Below, one piece after another: positions 47,509 to 59,479 of a stretch of DNA of 64,000 nt. Every line of letters begins with the position of its first letter. Position 1 is the first letter of the stretch. The stretch comes from Phanerochaete sordida (lineage: Eukaryota; Basidiomycota; Agaricomycetes; Polyporales; Phanerochaetaceae), in the NCBI GenBank assembly GCA_019973155.2, contig BPQB01000060.1:141305-205304 (forward strand), written 5' to 3'. Below the pieces are notes generated by a model. That model saw only the letters and a list, made by a program, of their open reading frames with translations. It made no database searches and was not told the origin of the DNA. The position numbers and the translations under genes are program-made.

Positions 47509-49744
47509 TCAGTCTGCGAGCGCACCCGAGCGGATGAGGGCCGCGGCCTCAGGGAAGCGCGGCGTGAAGCGGCACTTGAACGGCTTCGGCACACTACACA
47601 ACAGCATCTCAACACTCGCACCAGACTCCCACGACACAGACACCAGCAGCAATCACACACCTGATGAAGCACGACGTGAACTGCTCTTCTAGCGCCTCGC
47701 CGTTGATCGCCCTGGGCTCCGCACCCTCGACGGCGAAGACGGCCAGGATGTGGGCCAGCGCGAGCCAGAGCGTGTCCGTCGCGAAGTGGCGGCCGGGGCA
47801 GATCCGGCGGCCGTACCCGAAGAACTCCACAGGGACGTGCACGTCTGTGCGCAGCGCGCCGTCGGGGCCGAGGAAGCGCTCTGGCGCGAAGCGGTGCGGC
47901 TCAGGGCAGAGCGACTCGTCCTGCAGGATCACCCTGGCGGCAATTTAGCGCGGGAGGAGCAATGCGGAGGCGACGGTGGGCAGCGCACCAGGTGTTCCCG
48001 AACACGATTGTCTTGGCTGGGATCACGAAGCCGTTGTAGTAGCTCTCCGCGGTGGTCCGGTGTGGGAACCCTGTCGTACGCAATCAGTGGGCCTGATGCA
48101 GCGACGGAACCTTGCAATATTGTTGGGACGCACCGAGAGGCACGAGTGGGCGCCAGCTGCGGCACGATCAGCGGTGCTGGACACGTCCGTAGCGACGAAC
48201 ACTGACCGCATCACCTCGTAGAGAAGTGCGGTGAGGTAGGGAATCGCGTCGCGGTCTTCGATATCCGGAAGTCGCTTCCTGTTCAGCACACGGTCGAGCG
48301 CGGCGTGCGCTGCGGTCTGCGCCTCGGGGAACGTAATCATCGCCCACAGAAACATGTTCAATGTCGACACTATCTACAGCTTGTTAGACCTCAAGAATCG
48401 TCGTTCTGAGGAGCGGCTCACCGTGTCAGTTCCGGCTGTATTCGCATCAGTACCTGAAGGATCTCGACAATCGCGTGGAATACATGCCAGCATACGCTGT
48501 TCCTGTGAGCGAAGCGAACATCTCGTCCATGCTCGCCAGTTTCTCGCTGTCCTCGACCCCCGAAAGCAACGCAGACGTGAAACAAGGCTTCGCTTCACCG
48601 GTTTGCTACCCGAAGGGTGTAATGAGCTTGAGCAGCACGTATACGACCTGATGTCAGACGCACCATGAGCTCCTTATATCGTTTGTACGGTATATCGAAG
48701 AGACCGTCGACGAAGACTTTCCACCTTGCGGCGTTCCGCTTGAAGAGCGCTCCGGGGAACCACGCCGGTACGTATCTCACTATTTTCTGTCAGTCATGAT
48801 CAGAGGCAACGTCGAGATGACTCACGAATCGGTAGAACGTCGACTACGAGACTGTCATAAGTATGCATATAAGTATATGAACAGATACCATCACAGCGCA
48901 CCGAGGTACACGCCAGCGGCAACGATCTCTTCCGCCGACTGCACCGCGTTCTCGACGAGAGACATGAGAGGGTCCTCTGGTTTGACGTCAAAGGCATACA
49001 CGATATCAATGACCATAGCGCCGACGGAACTTCACCGCAAGTCAGCCTACGTGAATACCCAACATGTCAGCACTCCACTCACTACCGGATATGCTCAGGG
49101 AACTCCTCAGGCGTGTTCACGAGGAGCTGCAACAACCGTCGCGCATAGGTGGTCTGCTTCGTGTGGTACTGCGAGGCGGCGGCGGCACGGTAGTGCTGGT
49201 GGAAGAGCCTGCGGTGCGCCCGCCACCGTTCGCTGTATTCAAAGTTGACCCAGCTGCGGCTCCAGCCGGCCCTGTTGCTTCTGTCAGAGCGAGTATGCGT
49301 TCCTAGCGAAAGTTGCGTACAGTTCATTCATCATCACGCTGCCTGGTCTGGAAGGCGAGCTCATTATATGCTATCACAGCAGGCCCAAAAGTGAAAATAT
49401 GCGTACCTGTCTGATGTGACGTTCGACTGCTTCTCCATGACGTCGCTAATTGCCTTCAGGCTGCTCAGCACTACTATGTGCATTCCGAGAACTTGGAAAT
49501 GGACTATATCCGAGTCTGTCAAACGTTAGGAGGGTAGAAATATACACATCAGAGGATACATACTGTATTGCAGCCCAAGTTTCTTGTACTTGACCCATGG
49601 ATAATGGATGGGCACGTCGAAGAGGTTACCGATAAGCGGCAAGCCTGGAGGTCCCGGAGGATAGCGCGTACGCCGTTTGAAAAGGCTAGCCAGGAGGAGA
49701 GCGGCCACAGACCCTGCGAGGAGGTAGATCGCGGAGAGCGACAT
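47509..49744 (-). CDS. Cytochrome P450, array copy 10
   Basis: A full-length heme monooxygenase. It starts MSLSAIYLLAGSVAALLLAS, then KRRTRYPPGPPGLPLIGNLF, SDIVHFQVLGMHIVVLSSLK, ERWRAHRRLFHQHYRAAAA, DIVYAFDVKPEDP, YVPAWFPGALFKRNA, ExxR in YEVMR, PERFL and the heme loop FGYGRRICPGRHFATD. The tail exon reads VPKPFKCRFTPRFPEAAAL, ending GALAD at the TGA at 47,509-47,511. The frame extends upstream of the chosen ATG only from a TTG. The heme-exon end has an unusual Gln-Phe-Thr-Ser-Cys-Phe in place of FTPRF. Confidence 0.87.
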
Positions 49745-51353
49745 GGCTTCTCTCAAGTCGTGAAGATGAGTGCGGACAGCTTCGAGTACGATGTACTGCC
49801 TGCACGGCTATGAGGATTCGGAGTCATGAATTAAGCCGTAACATCGACGGGTCGTGGTAGACTAAGGCCCTGGAAAGGGTCTAGTTAGCGAACCGCGATT
49901 CGAGCGCGGTTTTACCGCGATGTACCTCACGCGCAGCTCCCAGGGCCTGACTTCTGTCGAGCGAGATGTCCGCGAACAAATGCATCATCGACGAGATGGG
50001 CCCAGCCGCAGACATGTCCGCCACGACGCAGTAGTTCCTGTGAAAAAACGCGACCAAATGGATCAGCAGGTGAGTAGGCGTGGCATAAGCATACACTCAC
50101 CTTAGAACCTTGCTCGTCTTCGCAGCCGGAATGTGGCAGGTTTGTATGGCTATCTGCTGCATGTGCTTCTCATGGTGATAACGGCAAGGTCATGCGTGCG
50201 CGGGAAGCAAATACAATAAAGTCGGGTTATTGGCAGGAATCTGAGATCAACAGGTCATAGACACACGCGAGAGCTCTCTCTGGCGAGGCCAGTGGTCCTC
50301 AAAATACGTGGACAGCAGTACGGTGCTCCGCTCGACTTACCTGCGAGTTATATATGCGCACAGCGACAAGAATCGGAGGTTCGGGAAGGGAGAATGTATT
50401 GACAAAGACGGGAGCACGATACATCGCTGTTAAACACGGTGATAGGGCGACTGGGTCTTGTCAACGGGAGGGACGTCGACAAGAGCAGAAGAGGAGACGC
50501 GCGATTCTCCCTGCAAAGTGCAGGAGAAATTGCTGGGCACGTGAGGCCACAAGATGACGTCAGGTGAAGCCAGACCGAAAATCACATGTGACAACTTTCC
50601 CCGGTAAATGCTGGAGAAGTTGACGATGCGGGAGGCGCGAGGATGGCGTAGAGGCCGACTCGGTGTGTTGCTCGCCGACTTCTTCTGCATCGTCGACGTC
50701 GGCAAAGCTTGATAGCGCATATGAAGCGGACAGGTCGAATGGTCGTCAGTAGCCCGAGTTACGCACAACCACGTCGCAGATTGGGTGACTACCTATGAAT
50801 GTCGTCGATGCCAGCGACGGCGCCGACACCAATCTTGCGGTGCGTCGCATACTTATTGTCAGAGTTTCTGATATGATAGCGGCAAGTGGGCTCCGTCATT
50901 CGTGCAGTACTGGGGTCGGCGCTGTTCGGTGAAGTCGGGCTCGCGGACGGCGGGGTCATGGTGGACGAAAGCCAACACGCAGATCGAAGAGGAAGGCGAC
51001 GTGTTTGGTAATATTACGTAATGAGTCGCCTGCCGTTTTAGGTTGACCATGTATCGTCCCTCTCTCCCCATCTCTCTCAGTCGTTCCGTCAGCTTTGTTA
51101 GAGAGCTGGCAAGTTCCTTTTGTCTAGGGCAATCTGCGAGTACAATTAAAGTCGCTGAAATACTCAATGGCTCGTCCACTTCACGTCTGGGTAAAGTCTG
51201 GGTTCCTAAGACTGGTGAACCGGGAGCAGGCCCGGGATTCGCGACATTTTGACATTTGAAAGGGGACCTTCACTCGTTTCATGACAAGCAGGGCCTTACG
51301 ACAGTACAATAATGTATCCATTGATTAAGAGAATAGAATTATGCAGCCTTGAT
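49745..51353. other. Intergenic between P450-10 and P450-11
   Basis: About 1.6 kb. On the minus strand near 49,890-50,130 two short open pieces with plausible splice sites read SKVLR and NYCVVADMSAAGPISSMMHL; they look like the end of a real protein, but I do not recognise the family. A second open frame at 50,859-51,179 (minus) is also unassigned. No P450 exon is present. Confidence 0.4.
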
Positions 51354-53586
51354 TCATGGATCTGAGTCACAAAATAAACCTTCGGCTGTCTGGGACCGTA
51401 TCCTGAATCGACACTCGAAGGGCTTCGGCATGCTGTGAAGGGGGTATCAGGCCATGAACGCAAAGATCCATGGCCTTCTCGATTGCTCACCTCACGAATC
51501 GGGGTGTGAAGCACCTCTCCACGTCTTCCGAGTCACCCATACTCGGCGCGGGGCCCACCGGCAGGATCTCGAAGACCGCAAGGACATGCGCGATAGTTAT
51601 CCACAGCATATCCTGCGCGAAATGGCGTCCGGGGCAAATGCGCCGACCGAAGCCGAAGCCCTCGACGGGTTCGCGCACGTCGTTGTTTAGCGAGCCGTCG
51701 GCGCGCAGGAAGCGTTCGGGTTTGAACAGGTGCGGCTCGGGATACACCGTCTCGTCGTGCAGGATCGCCCTAGCGGGGCTAGTCAGGGCAGCGTTCGCCG
51801 AGCGCAACGGAGGACGTACCAGATGTTTCCGAAGACGGTGGTGCCTGCGGGGATAAAATACTCTCCGTAATAGCTGTCCGCGGACGTACGGTGGGGAACT
51901 CCTACCAGGCGATATGAGACGGCGCACGTCGCGCGAGCAACCAACAATTGGCTACGTACCGACAGGCGTAACGGGGTGCCATCTGATATACTGTCAGTGT
52001 CAAAGCTCGCGACAGGCGGTAGAAGAAGCTCACCGCAGGAGCTCGTAGAGCAGAGCTGTAATATATGGCAAAGCGTTTCGGTCCTCGATCTCGGGGAGGC
52101 GCTCCCCTTTCAGCACACCATCCAGTGCGCTGTGTCCGGCAGCCTGTGCCTCTGGGAACAGCGTTATGGTAAAGAGGAAGGTCACCAGTGTGGACGCAAT
52201 CTACATCTAGTGAGTATATGCGCCGCATACACTACAACGCGTATCTCACCGTATCCGTCCCAGCTACGAAGTCGCGACAGACTTGGTCAGCACGACAGGT
52301 GGGCGAAGGTGGGTGGAAAGTGCGAACCAGCGTAGGTAACACCGGCTAAAGAAGCGAATATCTCCTCCGTCTGCGCGAGATCTCCCTCTTCGTCTAGGTC
52401 CGAGAACAAGGTGGACATGAAGCAAGGTTTCGCATCGCCCGCGCGCTTTGGAAAGGGCGGAAACTCGGTTAGCCGTCTTTCCTATACGCGAACCACGCAC
52501 CATGGTCTCTTTGAAGCGATTATAAGGGATGTCAAACAGTCCATCGACCAGGGTCTTGTATTCCTCGGCCTTGCGCTGGAACCCCGCCCCAGGGAACCAA
52601 GCCGGAACGTACTTCACTGTTTCTTGTTAGCACTCGGTATGGACAAGGACGAGCCATTCGCTCACAAACGGGTATCACATCGACTGATTGTTAGGTCAGC
52701 GGCGTGAGGGAGACAGCGCCCGCAGTGCTCACCCATCCAGATACCGGCAGCGACAGTCTCAATCGCGGTATCCGCCGCCTCCTCCACGAGCTTTATCACT
52801 GGATCGCCTGGGTTCACGTCGAACGAAAACACGGTGTCGAGCACCAACGCGCCGACCGAGCTAGCACGCGATCAGCTCCCAAGTCCTACATCTGACCCTA
52901 CACAGAGAGCGACGGACAAACGGATGTGCTCGACGAAGCGCTCGGGCGCGTCCATTAGAAACCTGACGAGGCGGCGCGCGGCCCTGGCCTGCTTCGCGTG
53001 GTACTGCGCGACGGCCGCCGGGCGGAAGCTCTGGTCGAAGAGCCGCCGGTGTTCTTTCCAGCGCTCGCCGTGGTCGAGCTGGCCCCAGCTGCGGTCCCAG
53101 CCGGACCTAGGGGCAGGTCAGGTTTGGATCACTGGTCGCAGTAGGATACGTACAGCTCCTCGAGCATGACCGAGTGCGGGCTGTGTGCAGTGTTACTATG
53201 TAGTGCGAAGCGCCAGCGAAGAGTGGAGAGAGCGTACCGGTCCGAGTAGACGTTGGACTGCTTCTCGAGGAGGTCGCCGACGGCGTCCAGGCTGTTCAGC
53301 ACCACGAGATACATACCGGGCACCTCGTAATGGACGACATCCGACCCTTTATCACAGTACGTCAGTTAGAGTGTCTCTCTGAGATCGTGCGGCCGCCACC
53401 AAGCTGCTTCCCGTGGGCGCGAAACCCAATCCACGGGTAGTCCACAGGCACGTCGAAGATATTTCCCAGAACGGGCAGGCCTTTGGGCCCGGGCGGGTAG
53501 CGCGTGCGCCGCCGCAAGTAGGTGGAGAACAGATACGCGGAGGCAAGCCCTGCGAGGACACATGTGAGAGCGTACGCTGTGGACAT
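51354..53586 (-). CDS. Cytochrome P450, array copy 11
   Basis: A full-length heme monooxygenase, closest in the window to copy 12. It starts MSTAYALTCVLAGLASAYLF, then RYPPGPKGLPVLGNIFDVP, VDYPWIGF, ERWKEHRRLFDQSFRP, LDTVFSFDVNPGDP, YVPAWFPGAGFQRKAEEY, TLFPEAQAAGHSALD, ExxR in YELLR, PERFL and the heme loop FGFGRRICPGRHFAQDMLW. The tail exon reads MPKPFECRFRIRSQTAEGL and ends CDSDP with a TGA at 51,354-51,356. No internal stop was found. The tail is longer and more diverged than that of copy 12. Confidence 0.88.
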
Positions 53587-54451
53587 CGCGCTCCAGAGCT
53601 TCGGGCGAGCGGGGGCACGGGTGATGCAGGCGCACGTCCGTCGCTATAAGCCTCCGTGGGCTTCCAGAGCGCAGCACAGCGCTGCATTTCACTGCCCGTC
53701 GTGGGGCCCGCGACCGCGTTTCGCGCTGCGCGAAGGACCCTGAGATGGCCACAGCGGGGTTAGCTCTAAACAACGCGGCGTGGGACCGTGCGCACCTCGC
53801 GCGAGCCTCCACGTCTGCCGGTTGTCACCATGCGCGCGGCGCGATCATGAGCCCCTGACCGACGTGCTTCTGCCGTCGCCGTGGGGTTGAGAATAATTGC
53901 GTCCCCTGATCCGGTCCAAGCGGAGTACGCAGGGGATCAAGGGGCGGGCAGCTGCCTGTACAGCCGGGCGCAGCGTTCGTGAGTTGTTACAACTCGTGTG
54001 CCGGGCGGCAGACGAAGGGTCTCGTGGTGCTAGTGGAACGGCTGTACGGGTGGTGGTAGAGACTCTGTCATCGCTGGGGGCTGGACGGAATCGACCAGGA
54101 GATAGCAGACTAGAGGACAGGGCGCACCGCATTCGACTTGCACACCTGCGTCTGATGGGTAAAGGCACGGTGAGCCAGGATATCGTCTAGGGACGTAGAA
54201 GCGACAGACCTGGGCGTGATGGCGGCAGCGGCCAGCGTGATGGCCAGAACTTGGATAGAGTAGAGGAGTGAGCCAAAAATTATATGCACTTCAGTCGCTT
54301 TCAGAGCTCAAGCGAGAGACAGAGTGCCATCGGCAATCCGGTTCGTGTAGAACTGCGTCTTCCTCCTTGGTCCTCAATGAAGACACTTGATCTAAGAGCC
54401 AGATAATCATTCACTCCAGTGCGCATAACGATGGAACCTTGCGACCTGTAG
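53587..54451. other. Intergenic between P450-11 and P450-12
   Basis: The stretch carries the P450-11 promoter with a TATA-like motif at 53,644-53,650. No other feature is supported. Confidence 0.4.
53644..53650 (-). promoter_or_regulatory. TATA-like element of P450-11
   Basis: CTTATAG on the minus strand, about 58 bases upstream of the ATG. Confidence 0.4.
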
Positions 54452-56661
54452 TTATTGATCTAAGTCACCTGAAGGTATCAAGCCCTCCGCGACTCGCAGC
54501 CTGAACCGACACTCAAACGGCTTCGGCATGCTGTGAAGGTGTCAGCCCTAACCAAGCCCGACAGGTTCCTCGCGCACTCACCTCACAAACCGAGGTGTGA
54601 AGTATTGCTCCACATCCTCTGGGTCAACCTTCCGGCTCGCGTCGCCCACCGGCTGGATCTCGAAGACCGCGAGGACATGCGCGATGGTGATCCACAGCAT
54701 GTCCTGTGCGAAATGGCGGCCGGGGCAGATGCGCCGGCCGAAGCCGAAGCCTTCGACGGGCACGCGTGCATCGGGGTTCAGCGAGCCGTCCGCGCGCAAG
54801 AATCGTTCGGGCCTGAAGCGGTGCGGCTCGGGATAGAGCGTCGGGTCGTGCAGAATCGCCCTGGGAGGGATAGTTTGAGAGGGGTAGCGAAGTGGAAAGC
54901 GGACGACGCACCAGCTGTTCCCGAAGACGTTGGTCCCTGCGGGGATGAAGCAGCCCTGGTAGTAGCTGTCGGCGGACGTCCGGTGAGGGAGTGCTACCGA
55001 GCAATATGAGAAAGTGGCGGAAGGCTCTCAAGATATGGCTACTAACCTATAGGTGTAACGGGATGCCACCTGATATATCGTCAGGTCTAAATCTCACAAA
55101 GTATGTGTGAAGTGCCTCACCGCAGGAGCTCGTAGAGCAAAGCCGTGATATACGGCAAAGCCTCTCGATCTTCGATCTCGGGAAGACGTTTCCCTTTCAG
55201 CACGTCGTCCAGGGCTATGTGCGCGGCAGCCTGCGCCTCTGGAAACAGCGTCATGGCAAAGACGAAGGTCGCTAGCGTGGACACAATCTGCTCCTGATAA
55301 GTATACGCGTGTCGTGCGCTTGATTCCATGACGTACCGTGTCTGAGCCAGCTGTGAAGCGCCGGGTCGACGACGTGGTCAGCGCACGAAGTAGATGGTAT
55401 GGCGAGGGTGGCGCGCACCAACGTATGAAACGCCGGCCAGAGACGCAAACATTTCCTCTGTCTGAGCGAGATCTTCGTAGTCGTCCACGTTGGAGAGCAA
55501 CGTTGACATGAAGCAAGGTTTTGCGTCACCCACGCGCTGTACAGAAGGCAAGCGTCTCAGTACGCCGCCGTTTACAAAAGCGTGCAGCGCACCATGGACT
55601 CCTTGAAGTGGCCGTACGGGATGTCAAACAGGCCATCGACCTGCTTTTTCCATTCTCTGGCCTTGCGTTGGAATCTCGCTCCAGGAAACCAGCTCGGGAT
55701 ATATTTCACTGTGTCTGTTCAGTATCAGATTTTTCATGGCGAGCACTAGCTCACAAGCAGGTATGACATCGACTGAGCCCGGGATCAGCGACCCATCTGA
55801 GATGGCAGCAAGAGCACATACCCATCCATACGCCAGCGGCAATGGTCTCTATCGCGGTGTCTGCTGCGTTTTCCACGAGCTTTATCATCGGGTCTCCCGG
55901 CTTCACATCAAAGGCAAACACAGTGTCGAGGACCATAGCGCCGACTATGCTGATGCGGAGTGAGTCCAAGCTGTCGGCTTTGTGATGCAGGAACATACAA
56001 CCGGAGGTGCTCGACGAGGCGCTCGGGCGAGTCTACAATAAACCGGAGAAGGCGGCGGGCGGCCTTTGCCTGTTTCGCGTGGTACTGCGGGATGGCGCTC
56101 GGGCGGAAGTTCTGGTGGAAGAGGCGGCGATGTTCCTTCCAGCGCTCGCCGTAGTCAAGCTGGACCCAGCTACGACTCCAGCCGGACCTAGGAGTTGATC
56201 AGACGGGGTCTCAGATACGACTGTTGGGCACGTACAACTCATCGAGCATAATCGTGCTTGGGCTGTACGAGAAGTCAAGGTCTAGAGTGCAGCGCAGATG
56301 AAGGCCGCGTACCGATCGGAGTACACGTTGGACTGCTTTTCGAGGAGGTCTCCGACGGCTTGCAGGCTGTTCAGCACAACGAGGTGCGTTCCGAGCACTT
56401 GGAAGTGGACGACATCCGACCCTGCGTGGCAGCACGTCAGCTAACCTTCCATACAGCGACTGCGCGAGATCTACCGTGCTGCTTCCCGATGTCGCAGAAC
56501 CCGATCCAGGGGTAGTCCACGGGCACGTCAAACAGATTTCCCAGGACAGGCAGGCCTTTGGGCCCTGGGGGATAGCGCACCCGTCGCCTTCGATAAGCAG
56601 AGAAAAGAAAGACTGAGACGAGCCCTGCCAGAAGGTAGACGAGAGAGTGCGCTGTGGACAT
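54452..56661 (-). CDS. Cytochrome P450, array copy 12
   Basis: A full-length heme monooxygenase at the outer end of the array. It starts MSTAHSLVYLLAGLVSVFLF, then RYPPGPKGLPVLGNLFDVP, VDYPWIGF, ERWKEHRRLFHQNFRPSAI, LDTVFAFDVKPGDP, YIPSWFPGARFQRKAREW, TLFPEAQAAAHIALD, ExxR in YELLR, PERFL and the heme loop FGFGRRICPGRHFAQDMLW. The tail exon reads MPKPFECRFRLRVAEGLIP and ends at the TAA at 54,452-54,454. Anchor, hinge, heme exon and intron positions match copy 11 nearly one to one, so the pair is probably a late tandem duplication. Confidence 0.88.
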
Positions 56662-59479
56662 TGTACTTCTGGGTAAACGGGGCCGCAGGTACTCCTGAGG
56701 GAGCTGCGCTCGCACGCTCGCCTGTTATAAGACTGTACGTGCTTCTAGGGCGCAGAAAAAAACTGCATTCTGATCATTGCAAGGCCCGCGAAGGCGCACG
56801 GACCCAATATCGCAGGCCTCGTGCAGCGTCGTAGAATCTCACGTGGAAGCGGACTCCCTGGGAAAGCTTTAGATCAGTCGCGCTAGAACTAGGATGCGAA
56901 AATCGAATGTATGACCGTGCGTACCTCGTGAGAAGACTCCCACGTCTATCATTGAGCAGCATGCGTCCTAAATAGGTATCCGGTCTTGCCAACAATAATC
57001 TTGTGGCGTGCACCTAGCGTACTACTAGACCAGGGCGTAGACAGCCGCTTAGACAGCTGCGTATGCAGTGACGGCCTGAGCGACTACGGCTGCTGGAGCC
57101 AAGCGAGACGAGACTCTCAGAGCGCCGCTACTCATCCAATATCTTCATCTGCGAGACAAAAGCAGCAAGCGAGGCGCAGGTGTCAGCCAACGCGGAGGGA
57201 ACGCAGTTGGCAGAAATTATGGTAGTCGTCAACGTCAACGTGACGTCTGTCGGGCGTCTGTGTAGCCGTCGTGGCGCGGGAATAGCCGAAAGGCGGGAAG
57301 GGGGCCAGGCCGAGTGGCACGAAAGCTGGTAGAAATACCTCTCTATGACGAGAAGCCGAATTCATATTCTCACTGCTAATCTCAAATCATATTTTTGGTG
57401 GCGGAATAGTCAGAAGACGGATCTTAGACTGGCCAGATCTCGCTCACCGGGGCGATGTCTCGTGCTTTTTTTTTTTGCTAGTCAGGCTTTACGTGCAGCT
57501 TCCGAAAGGACTGAGTGCGGTCCGTAGAATACATGCATGCGCGTTCGATCTTGAGGCTGGCGAGACCACGTCGTAACCCGCATTGTGGACGGCGCCTAGG
57601 AGCGCCCAAGCTTGCTCGCGCGGATGACGAGATTTACTGGGGCTAATTCGTCCTAACGACGAAGCACATCGGGCCTGGTTTGGGCTAAAGTAGATTCCTC
57701 TAAAATGAGAGGTGGAGGTGTTTATTTTGGCTGGTCGATAGTCAATAAGTTGGCGAAGGGAAAGCGCGTCGCGCTCTTGGTGGTTAACGCAGCTGACGCA
57801 CCGGGAAACGAGAAACGGGATGTATTAAACTGAGTAGTACGCTACATAATTTAGTTCAGATAGGCGGGGCTTCAGTCAGCACGTCCGGTGTAGCTTCTTT
57901 GACGGCCTAGGCGAGATGTCGAGATTTGAACCCTGTAGTAGCTCTGAAGACGATGGTATGGCATGAAAATTGTACCCGAGTCGTGAGGAGACGACCTGCG
58001 CGGGGCGAAGCCCTTGTAGTCCAGATAGCCACTGATACTCTGTGGTATTGAATAACTGGTTAAATGCACATCGACGTTCGACACGCTCGCTCACGTAATT
58101 TACATTCGCACCGAGCCTATTCCATCCACGCCACAACGCTGCACATAACGTACAAAGACCTCCTAGATACACTTCCGACATGTATTTCCTTCGAAGGACG
58201 GGTATACATCCTGCTCAGGGCATGTCGGACATAGAAGTGCATCTGAGACAGAAGAGACCGGATTTCGCCAGGACCCTTGAGAAGCTTGCCTTCGAGGTTA
58301 TTCGCCCCCGAGGAAGTTCCGTCGCCACCCGATCCTACTTGCTTCGGGGCTTCATGAGAGTGGACAGACAGTGTACGAGAAAGCTAATTGCTTGCACCCC
58401 CGTGACGCATGCTCCTGTTTGACCCTCACTGGGTAAGCATGCGTACTGGAGTCTTGCCAGCATTCATGGCGTTACCAAGGGCGATGTAGCGCGCAGAAGA
58501 CGTGCAGAAGACAATTCGGCGCGCAAATAGCTTCGAGCTGTGCAATCGGTCAGCGAAGCGTCAGATCGATGTTCTAATTTTGCGCCACACGCACTGCTGG
58601 TCGAGTCATGTTGCTCCATCTGCCACCCTGCCCCGCTGCGTGTCTGTAGAAAGCTAAATGGGGTCGAGTGAGCGGTATAGCGCACATTCGGGAGCATGCG
58701 CAACGTCTCGTGAGGCCGGGCGGTGTGACGACCCTCTGCATTGGTTCAGGTATCGTACGTGTGGGTCATTAGGCGAAGCCACGACGCTTGTAGCATGAAT
58801 AAGCAAGCACCGGCGAGCTATTGCCTTCATGCTGACGATGAAGAGGTTCGTGCGACGCTTACAAACTACGAAAGATGGCTATGCAGCACAGGATTGCGCA
58901 TCTGCCAGCTCGAGGATTCTGTGATATGCGACCTGCAAGAAACTGAATATTGCAGCAAGCGCGGAGACAATAAGATACTGAGTCCACCCCCGATAGTCTG
59001 GAACTTGTTAATACAACGCTGTGGGAGAAAATAGACGAACGGTCTGGCGATTGGAGCGCACCGACGACAATTTGATTCGAGTCTCCAAGCCTAGGAGCAA
59101 GGCCCGGACCTGTTCCTGAGAGATGCTTGGAGAGTGAGAGGGCCAACAGGTGCCCAGACCGCACCTTGGGCCGTCGACGCTGGTAACGAGGGACAATGCG
59201 GAGAGGGAGGAGGATGACCGCGGCGCACGGGTCGCCGCCTAGCGCTCGGCCGGGACGGTGTGCCTGGCGCGCCCGCCCGACTGTCAGCGTCGGCCGCCGG
59301 GCAGCCGGAGAATGACGCAGAAGCGCCGCCGGCCCCGGCCTGGAGTCCGGCCAGCGCCCACACAGCCTGCTACTCTTGGTCATCGCCGTTCACCTCCCTC
59401 CTCAGCCTCCTCTCCCAGTCTCGCTCGTTCACCTCCAACTTCCATCTCCACCAGGCCAGGGACAGTCCCTTCTCCCCCC
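56662..59479. other. 2.8 kb gap between the P450 array and the RSP5-type gene
   Basis: The left edge holds the P450-12 promoter. The right end, roughly the last 150 bases, is pyrimidine-rich (TCTCCC/CTCC runs), as expected for a fungal housekeeping promoter and 5' leader of the ubiquitin ligase. Between them there are only short unassigned open frames, such as one at 57,876-58,181 (minus). Confidence 0.4.
56725..56731 (-). promoter_or_regulatory. TATA-like element of P450-12
   Basis: CTTATAA on the minus strand, about 65 bases before the ATG, the same core as in copy 3. Confidence 0.4.

Noticed and set aside
49880..49960. A tRNA gene suggested by the word TTCGAGCGC near a hairpin
   Set aside because: No consistent acceptor stem, anticodon arm or B-box spacing could be drawn.
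57466..57478. A long T run as a retroposon tail or terminator
   Set aside because: Only about a dozen T, with no flanking duplication and no coding remnant next to it.
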